A stretch of 64,000 nucleotides of DNA from Selaginella moellendorffii (GCF_000143415.4 NW_003314333.1:882108-946107); one strand, 5' to 3'. Positions 45,529-56,160 are shown, counted from the first letter of the stretch. Translations and numbers: made by a program. The notes: a model not told the origin generated them from the letters alone.

Positions 45529-48207
45529 TCACATCTTTCTCGTACACTTTTTGGTATGCCTTACAGCTGCAATCTGCTCGATCATACCAAAATTGGAGCC
45601 GATAATAACACTTGAGGCATATATATCCATCGGATTAGACTTTTGATATGAGAGAGCTGATGAATTGTCCTTGTCCGAGAAAAATACATATCCAAAGTTC
45701 GTTCGAGCATACTCTACAAAAAACAAAAATTAAAAATAAACGAAAAATGTATAACGTATGGACTTACTTTCATCGCCAGGCTGCTCATTGTCCTTGATAG
45801 CAATCAGTCGTCGGACGTCACTCTTAAGATTTCGAACGACTTCCGACCAATCCGCAATGGCTGGCTTAAGAGGGTCTCCAGAGCACTTGCTTTGGATGTA
45901 CAAAAGAAATGGCTCCAAATCAATGCCTTTTACTTCCTCGAGTATCAGGAAGGTATCAGCCCCGCTGTTCCGAGGTCCACAGATGGCCCAAGTCCCTGAC
46001 CTTTGAACCTCCTCCTTTGAGCCTGGACTACTGTGTTTGATCCGAAACCAAAAAACTAAAAACAAGAACATACCTGGACTTAGTTGCTTGATTGAAACTG
46101 GAAAAGTGGGGAACCTGAACTTTCGGTTCTTCAGATTGTCAGGGATGTACCAATCGCAAGGCAACACATCCGCCAGCATGAAGGTGTCTGAACCCCCCGA
46201 TAGTAACTGCAAATAACATGTTAGTAACCGAGACTATGAAAGACTATGAACGTAGAATTCACATACCTTATGAATGTAGATGCTGAAGATCAGAGACAAC
46301 AAATCGTTGTCTTCCTTCTGCTTCCAATCATCCGTTGACATTGTTGTCAAATCAAAAGTTGTAGAGCCAAAAAGGTCCTCCCGCTGGAGTGTTAGCTTAT
46401 GCAGTAACACAGGTGAAAACTCCACCAGAGCCTTTTCTTCGTCAAGAACCACAGCCACTACTCCACAACTCTCCAGAGCTTCCCATGTCAAAACATTCTC
46501 TCTTGGAAAGGCCTGCAGCAGAATCGGTCCATTCCTTGAGACATGCTCACGAAGCATCGATGCTTGAATTGCTCGTAAGAGATAAGAAAATCTCTCATCC
46601 CCGGCAAAGCCATTGTAATACTTGAATCTTCTGCATAGGCTCCACACACGATCCAGAATCTGCCTTACTTTGTCTCTCAGGAAGGGCTCCTGAATTCTCA
46701 GCGCAAGGTTGTCAATGTCAAGGGCCATGTCTGGGTCATCTGAAGCCAAAGCCTGAACCATGAAGGTAATCAACCTCGGATTCCCTCCGCTCAGCTTGCA
46801 CAACAGCTGCATGCCATCATTTAAAGCATGAAGTTCTTCACGGTTTGAAGTCCTCAGCACCTTGTTAAAGACTTGCAACACCAGCTTCTCCCGATCGCTG
46901 CTGCTGAGAGGGTTGACAGGAATATAAATCACTTCAGATGATCCACTGTCACCGCTCTCTCTCAAAGATGCCGCTGTGAAAAGGTTGGTCGCTCCGAGCA
47001 TAGTGACGAACGTTTTGCCACCCACGTTCCTGTACTTCCAAACTATGAACTGCCGAAACAGTTTCTGAACAAGGACGTTGCTCCTCCCAATCTCATCAAA
47101 GAAGAACGACAGGAAAATGTTTTGGTCTCCGAGCTCGCAGACTTCTCGCAACAAAGCTATCACGTCATCAAACAGGAGGAACTTCTTCAAATCAGGTGCT
47201 TCGGTATCAACAACAGCGACAAGCTCTTGGTAAGGAAAGCGCGTCCAAGTCCCAGTATCTTTTCTGATGTCATCTTGGCCATCTGCTCTAGAAACAGCTG
47301 CATGCAAAGTCCTCAGGGCCAAAACCTGAGCATCACCCAGCCCGGCCTCGCCATGAAAAGTTGAAATAAAATCATGGTACATGAGCACGTCGAGATGTTC
47401 AACGGTGCTCATCATGGCATCCCACGGTCGCACCTCATCGGTTGATGTATCGAAAAGTGAGGCAAGTTCTTGAATCCTTAGCCCTGGATCACTCCGTTGC
47501 CTTCTCATCTCAATGAGTATTTGTGGGAGTGCCTTGCCAAGGGATGTTTTTCCCGCACCCGGGAATCCAACCACACCCATTATATGGTGGAGGCGCCTAA
47601 ACACATCCCAGTCTGTGTGTTGACTGCTCATGAATTGCTTGTACAACAGCCAGTTACCCCTGAGCAAAGCATCCACAGTCTTCTCTCGTCCAACAATGGG
47701 AAACTGCTGCCCGATGTCCTTCAGAGACAAGCCAGTTGGCAAAGAAGATAATGAATCCCTTTCAAGGCATTTTCTGTACGTGCGGGCATGCTTAAGACGA
47801 GGTCCAAAGAGCTCCTTCAGCTTGGCAATCCGATCACGGGCGTTTGACCAAACAACTCCACTAGAGGGAATGAGCTGCTGACGGAGCTGCTTCTCCTTCT
47901 CCATCCAGTGCTTCTGAAGCTCACGGAGCTGCTTCTCCTTCTCCATCCAGTGCTTCTCCTTCTCCATCCAGTGCTTCTGAAGCTCACCCTGCGTGGAATC
48001 CACCTTCTGGCCAGCGCGCTCCACCTTCTGCTCAACCTGCTCAATCGCTTGTTGCACGGCCCTGATCTCCGATTCCACTTCCTCAATCTGCTGCTGAATC
48101 GATCGCTCAGGCCCATCCGCCCTTTGCCGCTTCCCAGCCCTGATATCTGATTCCAATTCTTCCCCATCCGCCCTTGGCCGCTTCCCATGAGACTGCTCTC
48201 GCACCAT
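45529..48207 (-). CDS. Crinkler/RHS-like P-loop NTPase with nuclease-like C-terminus
   Basis: Four exons give about 837 residues. The N-terminus has two copies of KR(P/Q)RADG (NLS-like) and a long coiled coil containing three 'KHWMEKEK' repeats (about 78-108). An AAA/STAND-like NTPase follows: 'QQFPIVGREKTVDALLRGN', Walker A GFPGAGKTS (214-222), Walker B 'FLSFFFDEIG' (365-374), and 'FVTMLGATNLFTAAS'. A helical winged-helix-like part contains 'LLCKLSGGNPRLITFMVQAL'. After intron 1 (donor after IYIHK) come 'LLSGGSDTFMLADVLPCDWY', then 'RNSGADTFLILEE' and 'LEPFLLYIQSKCS'. The Asp followed by a strand ending Q-x-K resembles the PD-(D/E)XK nuclease of Crinkler and RHS proteins. Introns join in phase; the stop is at 45529. 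The GC content resembles host genes rather than the AT-rich surroundings. The family name is inferred from architecture and motifs only. Confidence 0.75.
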
Positions 48208-48439
48208 GGCGGAACCCTAACCGAGGTACTCTGATTTTTAGGGTTCTAGCCGTAGAATGGGACATTGTGCGAGGCGAGCTTCGACTGCATTCGATGTGAG
48301 GTTGGTAGAAAACACCTGAAACTGGCATTGAGGTATGTTCAGCTGAATCTGTGAAATGGTGTAGACCTTACTGATTTTACCTGCATTCGGGCAGGTAAAC
48401 TGGAGTAGGTTCACGTAGAAAAGAACTAATGTTGACTAC

Positions 48440-50030
48440 TCATTCAGAGCGGCAGTGAGTATATGGCAGGACAGCTTCAGGCTTATGGCCATCTCGGACT
48501 CTCCTCAGAGAGCTGATCTTTGGCTGATCAACACGTAAGTTCAGTATCAGAAGGAAGAATCTTAAGCTGGATCAATTGTTGCTGCTGTTTTATTCGCAGG
48601 TGTACTGTGAAAGCTCCGACAATGGGAACACTGATACGTAAAGGCAAAGCAGCCTCTATTCCCTTGGTGGATAGCTGGATGCGTTCCTCAGGGTTTAAAA
48701 GATCTCGAAGCTGTCAGCGTCATCGGAGTGCAGTAAATACAGCGGGGGAGACTTTGAAAGGCCACGAGGCCCGGCTGCTTCGACGGGATGCTTTACCGTC
48801 TCTTGATTTGCCAAAAGTTTATAATCTCTTTTGCTGTTGTGTTTTCAGGTTCGTAAGAACAAGTTTGTCGAGATCATTCCTATCAACGTTGGCTGCTTGG
48901 GTGCTTGCACATACTGCAAGACGAAGCATGCTCGCGGGCATCTTGGCAGCTACACAGTAGACACACCAGTAAGGACCTTCGCCAGTTTCTTTTCTCTGTT
49001 ACTGAGCTTTATCTACAGGTGCAAAGATTGAAAACCGTGGTGTCTGAAGGTGTGAAGGAGATATGGCGACACTGGAGCTTACGGTTATGGCTATCTGTTT
49101 CAAGCTAGCATTTTTTATTTACTTTTTTCTTTCTTTGCACTACAGGACGAGACATTGGAGCAAATATACCAGCGCTTCTACGTGCTTTAGTTGCCGTGCT
49201 TCCTCATAGACAGAAGTACAATGCTCCGAATCTACATCTTACAGCATCTGGAGGAAATGGCTGTCACCCCTGCGTGTATTCGTTCCTTCATGTTCTGGTT
49301 CAATCTGGAAGGGACTCGGTGTTGGAGGTACCGATGTTATGGGTGATTGTTTTGTCTCTGTAAGCTGTTTTCTGTGTTCTTCAGGGCATGAAGAGGGAGT
49401 ACACGTTTTCCGAGTTTAGAAAAATTGTGGATACTCTCACAAGACTAGTCCCAGAGATTCATATCGCTACAGATATTATCTGTGGATTTCCAGGTACACT
49501 CGCATGCACGAAAAAGATTGTATCTTATTGAGCTTTTATCCTTGTCAGGGGAAACATCAGAGGATTTTGACAGGATCATGGAACTAATACGAGAGTGCAC
49601 GTTCCCACAGGTCCACATATCACAGTTTTACCCTCGACCAGGTAGGTAATCTCTGTACATGCTACTGAATGGTTCTCTCTGTCACTAGTGTTTATCCTGT
49701 CAATATCCTTAGACAGGAACACCGGCGGCTCTAATGAAACGGGTTCCAACGCTCGAAGTGAAGAAACGAAGCCGTTCCTTGACAAGTCTGTTCGAATCGT
49801 TCACTCCTTACGCAGGAATGGAGAAAACGTACCGAGTCTGGGTCACCAACACTGCTGCTGATGGAATTCATCTGGTATTCTTTCTTTTGTTCTACGTCTC
49901 TGCAGGTTGGCCTGTGTACAAGTTCTACTTCCAGCTGTACCGGGCCTTCTTGGAAGCAAGTTAATGTGAAGATTACGTCTGTCGGAAGATGGTCTGTGAC
50001 TGGCGAGTGGCGAACCAGATTCCACTCCTG
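48440..50030 (+). pseudogene. CDKAL1: CDKAL1-type tRNA-t6A methylthiotransferase, 5'-truncated and frameshifted
   Basis: Exons are recognisable from 'GSEYMAGQLQAYG' through 'ADLWLINT|CTVKAPT', the radical-SAM cluster '[20 protein letters not shown]' (CX3CX2C), '[20 protein letters not shown]', '[16 protein letters not shown]' and 'GIHL...VNVKITSVGRWSV'. The N-terminal exons, including the first Cys motif FGCSHNQ, are absent. At 48670-48735 an extra base breaks the frame that would read IAGCVPQGLKDLEAVSVIG. A deletion at about 49060 removes the LSSE of EIWLSSEDTGAYG. Further shifts occur at 49210-49260 and 49900. Introns are retained, so it is a duplicated, not retrocopied, gene. Divergent from the NTPase gene. 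Confidence 0.8.
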
Positions 50031-50139
50031 GAGACGATGCTGAGAAAGTCGGATGCGAGCAGCGGTAAGGAATGCGATCCTCGGGGAGTTCCTGAGAAAG
50101 AGATCCCGAGTTCGGGCATCACATTTTCGTTTGTTGAAA

Positions 50140-50860
50140 TTCACCAGGATCAGAAGCGGCAGGCTCTGTGGTCACTCTTGTGGCTTTCTTTACACACTCC
50201 AGAAGAAAACAAGCTCAAGGACGAGTCTGTGCAACGCTCGCACAAACTCGACTGGGCGCAATTGGGAGCTCCAACCAGAGTCCAATCTCCGCTATCCCAG
50301 ATGAGGTGTCTTTACGTCAATGACGGTGAGAGACTTATCTTCATCAAGACAAGTTTGCAAGCACTGGTACGCTCTGTGTTCATCAGACTGTCTGTGGGAG
50401 AAATTCGTCGGCTCAGGTCAAGCCAACTTACCAAGGTACGTGCCTCCTGACTATACTATTTTCTGGAAATTTTGTTTTCCTTGCTTAAACGTTGAATTTT
50501 GCAGATGGCTGGTGCATAAGCACAGCACGCTACTGTCGTCTCGAAGCACTCGCGTTTTATATTTCACAAACAGATACACGTTTCTGATTCAAGCCTTGGA
50601 TGCATGGTGGGAATACGGGATTTACAGCTCCTCTAAGCTGTGTCCTCTTATATGAGAGCTTACGCTGCGCGACTGGTGTGTATTCTATGAAGTGCTAAGC
50701 TCCGCTTTTGCGAATCGTGCAGATTTCCTATCTGCCTCACTTCTGCCAAAGCTTCACAGCAGATTGAATCTGTACGACCTGGAAGGTGTGTGTTTGGATG
50801 ACGGAGTCACTGGGATGAAAATCTGGAAGGTGCTGCGTGACCTCTGACAGCGTTATATCT
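50140..50860 (+). pseudogene. F-box gene fragment
   Basis: Across frames the sequence reads 'SPISAIPDEV' (about 50275-50305) and then 'MTVRDLSSSRQVCKHWYALC' and 'SSDCLWEKFVGSGQANLPR', an F-box of the type VRDLxxxxxVCKxW. Further downstream are 'LVHKHSTLLSSRSTRVLYFT' and 'LNLYDLEGVCLDDGVTG'. The two halves of the F-box lie in different frames, and a stop follows shortly. The same orientation as the broken methylthiotransferase suggests both arrived as one decayed segment. Confidence 0.5.
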
Positions 50861-50935
50861 CATGGGTGAAAGTTTGCCTGCACTGCTCGGACCTTAATTA
50901 TGCAGTCCGACGGTAAGTGGCATTCACGCTGGCTG

Positions 50936-51190
50936 TTGGATCCTCCACCGTTGGATTGTACAGATTTAACAGCTCAAACGCTCAGCCTTTGAGTTGCCAG
51001 AAATTTCTAAGTCCTAGCACTTGGTTTTTGGCAATGGAGAGGAAGGTACGTGAGCATGGCAGTTACACCTTGAGCACGCCACGGCCAAGGTCACCACAGC
51101 CAGCTGCTCCAGCAGCAGCAGCAGCCGCCGATGCAGGCAGCGCCAGCCACTGCAACAGCCCGCGGCCTGCCAACACCAGCAGCTGCTGCG
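50936..51190. repeat. Direct repeat copy 1 (~250 bp, GC-rich)
   Basis: Shares with 52435-52680 a series of blocks ('acagcctttgagttgcca'-like, 'aagtcctagcactt', 'ttttggcaatgg', 'cttgagcacgcca', 'ccagctgctc...agcagc') in the same order and spacing. Together they bound about 1.7 kb of GC-rich, CAG/GCC-rich DNA without a real ORF, like terminal repeats of a TRIM-like element. Confidence 0.6.
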
Positions 51191-51807
51191 GCTGCTGCTC
51201 CAGCCGGCCAGCCAGCCGTGCCACGGCCGGCCTCCAGCGACCGCCACAGCGAGCACTTGGGCCAGCACTCGCCGCCCAAAGCGCCAGCCCTGTGGCTCGT
51301 CGTGGCCCAGCCCGTTAGCACTGCGTCCCGGCCAGCCGCTGCCCAGCAGCACCACCCCGAGGCAGCAACCACCAAGGGATCTCCAAAAATGCTAAGGGGA
51401 TTGCTCCCTGCTGTTGAGAGCACCCGCACCACCCAGACATCACCACAAAGCTGCTATGATCCACCAGAATCTGCCGTGGGAGACACAATTGCAACCGCAA
51501 TTGCAAATGCCCGCCTCTGCTTCTCCAGCATCCTCTCCACCGTCAGATCTCCCGATCCAACGGTCCACGTGGTCCAAGCCTGAATCGTACTTAGATTTTT
51601 TCTGGGCTATGGAGGAGAAAGATGCAAGGAGCAGTCACGACAGGGCATTCTGTCTTGACCACGCCACAACATCAAGCCAACAGCAAGCCAGGACAACTCC
51701 AAGCATGGTTCTGGATTCAGAGAAACCAGCCATGCTGCCCCTCTCTCCCCTCGCCAGGGTCTGACACAGCAAGTCTCCAAGCCAGGCATTTGCATTGGCC
51801 CCTGTGT

Positions 51808-52301
51808 GCCGCACCTCGCTGCCACAGTGCCACAAAAAATCCCTACCTGGAGATGCTCACTGCCACTAAGAGTCTGGGAATTAGCTTGGCTTCTCAACAC
51901 AACAATCTCTTTGGTGTTTCCTGCGGCCCAGCTCCCCTGAATCGTGTCTGGCACAGCAAACTCCCCACAAAGGCTTTTTGCCCCCTTTTGGTCCAGTGCC
52001 TTGGCACCACCAAGAGATCATAAAAATGCCAAGGGAGCTGCTCCCTGCCACACAGACGCACCTCGCTGCCACAGTGCCACAAAAAATCCCTGCCTGGAGA
52101 TGCTCACTGCCACTAAGAGTCCGGGAATTAGCTTGGCTTCTCAACACAACAATCTCTTTGGTGTTTCCTGCGGCCCAGCTCCCCTGAATTGTGTCTGGCA
52201 CAGCAAACTCCCCACAAAGGCTTTTTGCCCCCTTTTGGTCCAGTGCCTTGGCACCACCAAGAGATCATAAAAATGCCAAGGGAGCTGCTCCCTGCCACAC
52301 A
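51808..52301. repeat. Tandem duplication, two 247-bp units
   Basis: The segment from 'cctcgctgccacagtgccac' to 'ggagctgctccctgccacac' occurs twice in succession (units about 51808-52054 and 52055-52301) with only a few differences. The high identity points to a recent duplication. The Pro/His/Ser-rich frames in both strands are by-products. Confidence 0.9.
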
Positions 52302-52434
52302 AAGCACCCACACCACCCAGAGATCACCATAGAAATGCTGTGCCTCACCAAAATCCGCCATGGGAGAAGCCTTTGCAACAGCAACAGCCATTGCAAAGGC
52401 CCACTCATGCTTCCCTCTCCTCTCTCCTCCACCG

Positions 52435-52680
52435 TCGGATCGCACAGATCCAACGGCTCAAACGCACAGCCTTTGAGTTGCCAATAATTTATAAGTCCTA
52501 GCACTTAGTTTTTTGGCAATGGTAGAGGAAGCTATGGGAGCATGGCCACTGCGTCTTGAGCACGCCATGGCCCAGGCCACCATAGCCAGCTGCTCTAGCA
52601 GTAGCAGCTGCTGACACAGGCAGCGCTAGCCATTGCAACAGCCTGCAGCTTGCTAGCACCAGCAGCTACTGCATTGTGGG
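52435..52680. repeat. Direct repeat copy 2 (~245 bp)
   Basis: The partner of 50936-51190, with more C-to-T changes (e.g. 'ctagcagtagcagctg' for 'ccagcagcagcagcag'). Confidence 0.6.
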
Positions 52681-53099
52681 AGTGATTGAGGCGAGGAAGA
52701 GGGACGTCACCAGCTGCATTGGTCCTCCACTTGCTTCGCTGGAGTGACTATAGCAAAGGATGAGCTCTTTTTCTCTCTCACGGCTTGGTTTTCACTCTTT
52801 TTCTCGTTTCGACTTCATGGCTAACACAATCTTATTCACTTATGCAATAAACATGGATGCAAAGGAGATTGGTGTCGAAAAACTAGGCTAGAGGAAGTGG
52901 GTGGGCTTTTTTTCTTGGTGTGAGGCCTCACACTAATGTTTTTGTGTGAGGTTGGACACTATCTATTTGTAGATTGGATTAAGGTATTATGGAGGGATGA
53001 AGTCATTTTCTTGGCATGAGGCCTCATGCTATTCATTTATATGCATTTGTTTCTTACTACTTTAGGTGTCTAGGTGAGTAATCTTACTCGCCAATTCAT
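52681..53099. other. Right end of the insertion, no gene
   Basis: Contains two palindromes, GTGTGAGGCCTCACAC (52918-52933) and GCATGAGGCCTCATGC (53014-53029), and otherwise unique AT-rich sequence up to the neprosin junction. Confidence 0.6.
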
Positions 53100-53676
53100 G
53101 GCTGCTATAACCTGCACTGCGAAGGCTTTGTACAAACAAGCAACAAGTACATACTAGGAGGATCATTTTCGAGCGTATCCACTCCAGACTCTACACAATA
53201 TGAGAAAACCTTACATGTTTTCCAGGTCCATAGTCCAGACTATGTAAAAAACATGCATAAAAGCTATTAAATGGTTTTGAATTTTTCAGGACGATAGCTC
53301 AAAGAATTGGTGGCTACAAATTGACGGGGAAAGTATTGGATACTGGCCTGCAAGCCTTTTTCAATCTCTACAGAATGGTGCTGAGACATTGGAAGCTGGC
53401 GGTGAAGTCTGCTATGATAAAGAAAGTGGAGTAAGACACACAAAGACTGGTATGGGAAGTGGAGAATTTCCATCCCAGGGATATCTTAAAGCTGCATACC
53501 AGAGAAGAATATAGTACCTGGATTCCAATGGAGTAATGCAGCCAGCAATTGGGATGAAAAGTGGAGCTGAAGTACCTAAATGCTACACTGCTACTAGTGT
53601 TGCTGCTGACAAGGGAGATGACTGGGGTGCATATTTCTTCTTTGGAGGCCCTGGATATAGCAACCAGTGCCCATAA
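53100..53676 (+). pseudogene. Neprosin-family gene, C-terminal part
   Basis: Continues exactly where the N-terminal part stops: 'GCYNLHCEGFVQTSNKYILG' and 'GSFSSVSTPDSTQYEKTLH'. A short intron-like gap with 'tttttcag' follows, then 'KNWWLQIDGESIGYWPASLF', 'MGSGEFPSQGYLKAAYQRRI' and 'WGAYFFFGGPGYSNQCP', stopping at 53676. This is the catalytic C-terminal neprosin domain. One internal TAG follows 'AAYQRRI' (relatives have a residue there). With the interruption upstream, the locus cannot make a full protein. Confidence 0.8.
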
Positions 53677-53959
53677 ACCTTCAATGAATGACAAAAGGCA
53701 AAAAAGTTTATAACCTGAAATAAAAATATTAACAGATTTTATGACATTTTGAGAACAAGCAAGAAAATATAAAAGGATGTAGTCCCGCTTTTAGATCAAG
53801 ACAATCTGAAAAATTCTCCATCAAGAAAGGGCATTCCAGCTCCAGGCCTCTACCACCGAACTATACTAATGCCGCTCAATCAATGCTACAACATAATAAA
53901 TTAGTACCTGAATCCAAGCAAAAGGTCATTAATTTGCTCTATCCTTAACATCTTCGGGT
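53677..53959. other. Spacer, nothing recognised
   Basis: AT-rich and non-coding. It corresponds in position to the neprosin-PPR spacer of the cassette. Confidence 0.5.
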
Positions 53960-54235
53960 CATGCCTGCACTGCAACACACCCGTGAAAGACTCCCTGATT
54001 TGGCAAAACTAATCTCACTATGTTCGATTAGCATCCTCAAGAATAGCTCCTTATGGCTTCAATGCTACCAGCTGTACGGGCATTTGCGGCCCGCACGGGA
54101 GATCTTTGACGCATGGTTGTCTTCTTACGCCGGTAAGAAATCACTTCCTTGTTGGCATTTTTCTCTAGCTTGCTCTTTAAGAACAGTTTGCTACATTGCT
54201 GCTGGAAATCATCGGCCCACTTGGCGCAAATAGAA
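53960..54235 (+). pseudogene. PPR fragment fused to a PIG-U exon fragment
   Basis: The first part ('LYGHLRPAREIFDAW') is a PPR piece related to the full PPR gene at 61293 and to the minus fragment at 57700-57960; all share the 'ccctgatttggcaaaact' block. It then runs into PIG-U exons: 'SSYAG|gtaagaa' and, after an intron, 'gctgctggaaatcatcggcc...cttggcgcaaatag', matching 38655-38700. This gives the order neprosin-PPR-PIG-U, the same as in the inverted block downstream. Confidence 0.65.
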
Positions 54236-54469
54236 AAAAAAACTAACATTGTTTCTGTGATCGTGTGAAAACGTGGTAGGCACACAGCACTTTCTTTTGA
54301 CATGAGAACGGGACACGGCTCTCCACGCGGGCAGCTGATCGAGACTGCCATATCGACACTCCCACTCTGGCTCGTTCAGCTGGGAGGATGGATTAGACTA
54401 CCCCTCCCACTCAGCCGAAGCAGATGGAGAGCAGACTCCCAATGCAGAACGATGGTGCTCAAAGGGAGC

Positions 54470-55770
54470 GTGAGCCAAGAATCTTCGTGAGAATGTCAGC
54501 GCAATATTGCAGCAGCAGCTTTTCATTTTGAACTTGCTCCCGCATGTAGTGGAAGCGTATTTCAATATACTTCACGCGGGAATGGAAGCGCAGATTTGCC
54601 GTCACCGCAAGGACGCTTTGGCTGTTGGAGAACACCACCAGAGGCTTGGAGCAAACACGAATTTATGGCAGGTTGCTACAGAACTGAGCCAGATTCTTTA
54701 CAGTGGTTAGAGCAATATACTCAGCCTCAGCTGGCGCTTACTGCTCTAGGACACTACCCTGAGGTGGATCTTCTCCAGGAATTGGGAAACCAGGTCAAAT
54801 ATACGAGACTCCCCACAGCTTTGATTTTATGGCACGGTAGCCATGTAATCTTATTCTTCATCCGTGACAAGCTCAACTTCGTTTTTATCTCGTCCAACAA
54901 GTGGCGAGTTTTTGCACCGAGAATGCAGTTGTCCACGGACACTGGTGCCAGGAGGAAATCATCTCCAAGCTTGTAAAGGTACACATTCCTTTCCACGGCA
55001 AGAACACAGCCCAGGCCTTGGGAGAACACGTCAATGCACTCGAACCAGACCTGTGGGGATTGCATGAGCCCATAGAGGGGGCGATTCAGCTTGCAAACCA
55101 GGTGTTCCTCACCAAGTTTGATAAATCCAGGTGGTTGTGCAATGTAAACATGCAGGAAAGCTGTCCCGATGTCCATCTAGGATTTTGCTGAATCCCCGTG
55201 CAACGAAGCGTGGTTTGAAATTGACGACAGGGCTTATACTTCACCGTGAAGATCCACTTCGAGCTCACCCAGCAGGTAAGGTGGTCTTTGTCATAATATT
55301 TTTTTTCTCATGCGAATGCATTTCAGCATTCATGGCTTCTCGCCACTGAACAGCATGAGGTCCAGCTAATGCCTCATTTTTATTGTTGCTAAAGAAAAAG
55401 AAGGGACGAGAGTCCTCAGCTTTCAGTTGAAGCTGCGAAGGAACAGGAACTCGAGTAGAGCGCCATGGTTCAGGTCGAGCTGGAGGCTAAATCACCAGGG
55501 AGAAGGTAGGAACCACGTAACCGCCACCAAGAGCAAGAGGCAGCAACGGGACTTGAGAAGGAGTGAAGTCCACCAGCTGGAGTTCCACAAAAGTAAGAGC
55601 AGGAACAGCATAATCCTTGTACGGTTACTCTCTTTCCAGCAGAGTCTTACGCTTGAGAGAATAACCCTTCTAAATATCCCAGGATGAAGGTTCAACCTTT
55701 GAGTGATGCTTCTTCTTTGGGATATGAGTGTAGGCAAAGCATCCAAAGATGCGTAGATGTCCTCTTTAGT
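54470..55770 (-). mobile_element. Ty1/copia retrotransposon remnant
   Basis: Reading the minus strand from 55770: integrase C-terminus 'HLRIFGCFAYTHIPKKKHHS'; RT 'SKWIFTVKYKPC' (55265), 'MDIGTAFLHVYIAQPPGFIK', 'VCKLNRPLYGLMQSPQVWFE', 'SRMKNKITWL'; then RNase H 'VVFSNSQSVLAVTANLRFHS', 'RVKYIEIRFHYMREQVQNEK' and 'YCADILTKILGS'. The order INT-RT-RH defines copia. Several stops and frameshifts are present, the RT active-site YVDD block is lost, and no LTRs were found. It broke the PIG-U fragment/cassette array. Confidence 0.85.
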
Positions 55771-55798
55771 TTCCTTTAAAAAATTTAAGATAACTTAA

Positions 55799-56160
55799 AA
55801 GGGGGTTAATGCAAACAGCCAAAAGGTCCAAATCAGTATATAATTAGGGTTACATTGAATAACCCTTAAGGAAAATTACAAAATGAATTGCAGTTATTGT
55901 CATTCTTCAGACTTGTTCTTACAAGGTTCAAGCACTGGTGGGAAATATCAAGAGGTGTTGTATTGTAAACATTGCAACAAGCTATGCTGGAAAGGTGGCC
56001 AGAAGAAAGTTGAGGAGCTACACAACTCGTTTAAGTTGGTTTTGCAAGACTTGAATAAATGTCCTCCAGTGACAAATAAATCCTTGGTTTTGTTCTAAGA
56101 TGGCCAAGTGATCACTTTGGCGCAAAATCCTTTAGAAATTTCTTGAGCAATTCGTACAAA
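55799..56160 (+). repeat. Dispersed repeat carrying the zinc-ribbon mini-ORF, copy 1
   Basis: About 350 bp nearly identical to 60012-60380, from 'ttaaaagggggttaatgcaa' to 'ttagaaatttcttgagcaat'. Copy 2 has an extra 15 bp (about 60037-60052). Copies lie next to inverted and direct PIG-U fragments respectively. Confidence 0.9.
55883..56098 (+). CDS. 71-aa zinc-ribbon-like peptide ORF, copy 1
   Basis: The predicted peptide starts MNCSYCHSSDLFLQG and continues 'YQEVLYCKHCNKLCWKGGQ'. Two CX2C pairs (CSYC and CKHC) 26 residues apart are typical of a treble-clef or zinc-ribbon. The rest, 'KKVEELHNSFKLVLQDLNKC', could be a helix. No family recognised. A second copy at 60113 keeps the frame with only three residue differences and both CX2C pairs. 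Whether it is a gene in its own right or part of a transposon ORF is unknown. Confidence 0.5.
   Translation: MNCSYCHSSDLFLQGSSTGGKYQEVLYCKHCNKLCWKGGQKKVEELHNSFKLVLQDLNKCPPVTNKSLVLF

Larger units (their letters stand above)
41796..53099. mobile_element. About 11.3-kb insertion inside the neprosin gene
   Basis: Neprosin homology stops at about 41795 and resumes at about 53100 at the adjacent codon position, so everything between is inserted or was brought in by rearrangement. An uninterrupted version of the junction (ADGYINTGCYNL) exists on the minus strand at about 58485-58525. Both flanks of the insertion carry near-palindromes around GAGGCCTC (41868-41889; 53014-53029 and 52918-52933). No transposase was recognised. 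The cargo comprises decayed repeats, a Crinkler-like NTPase gene, a broken methylthiotransferase gene, a broken F-box gene and GC-rich repeats. Confidence 0.6.

Noticed and set aside
50917-51583. Ala/Pro/Ser-rich overlapping ORFs on both strands
   Set aside because: CAG/GCC-rich repeat DNA opens frames on both strands; the same sequence recurs at 52435-52680 with stops.
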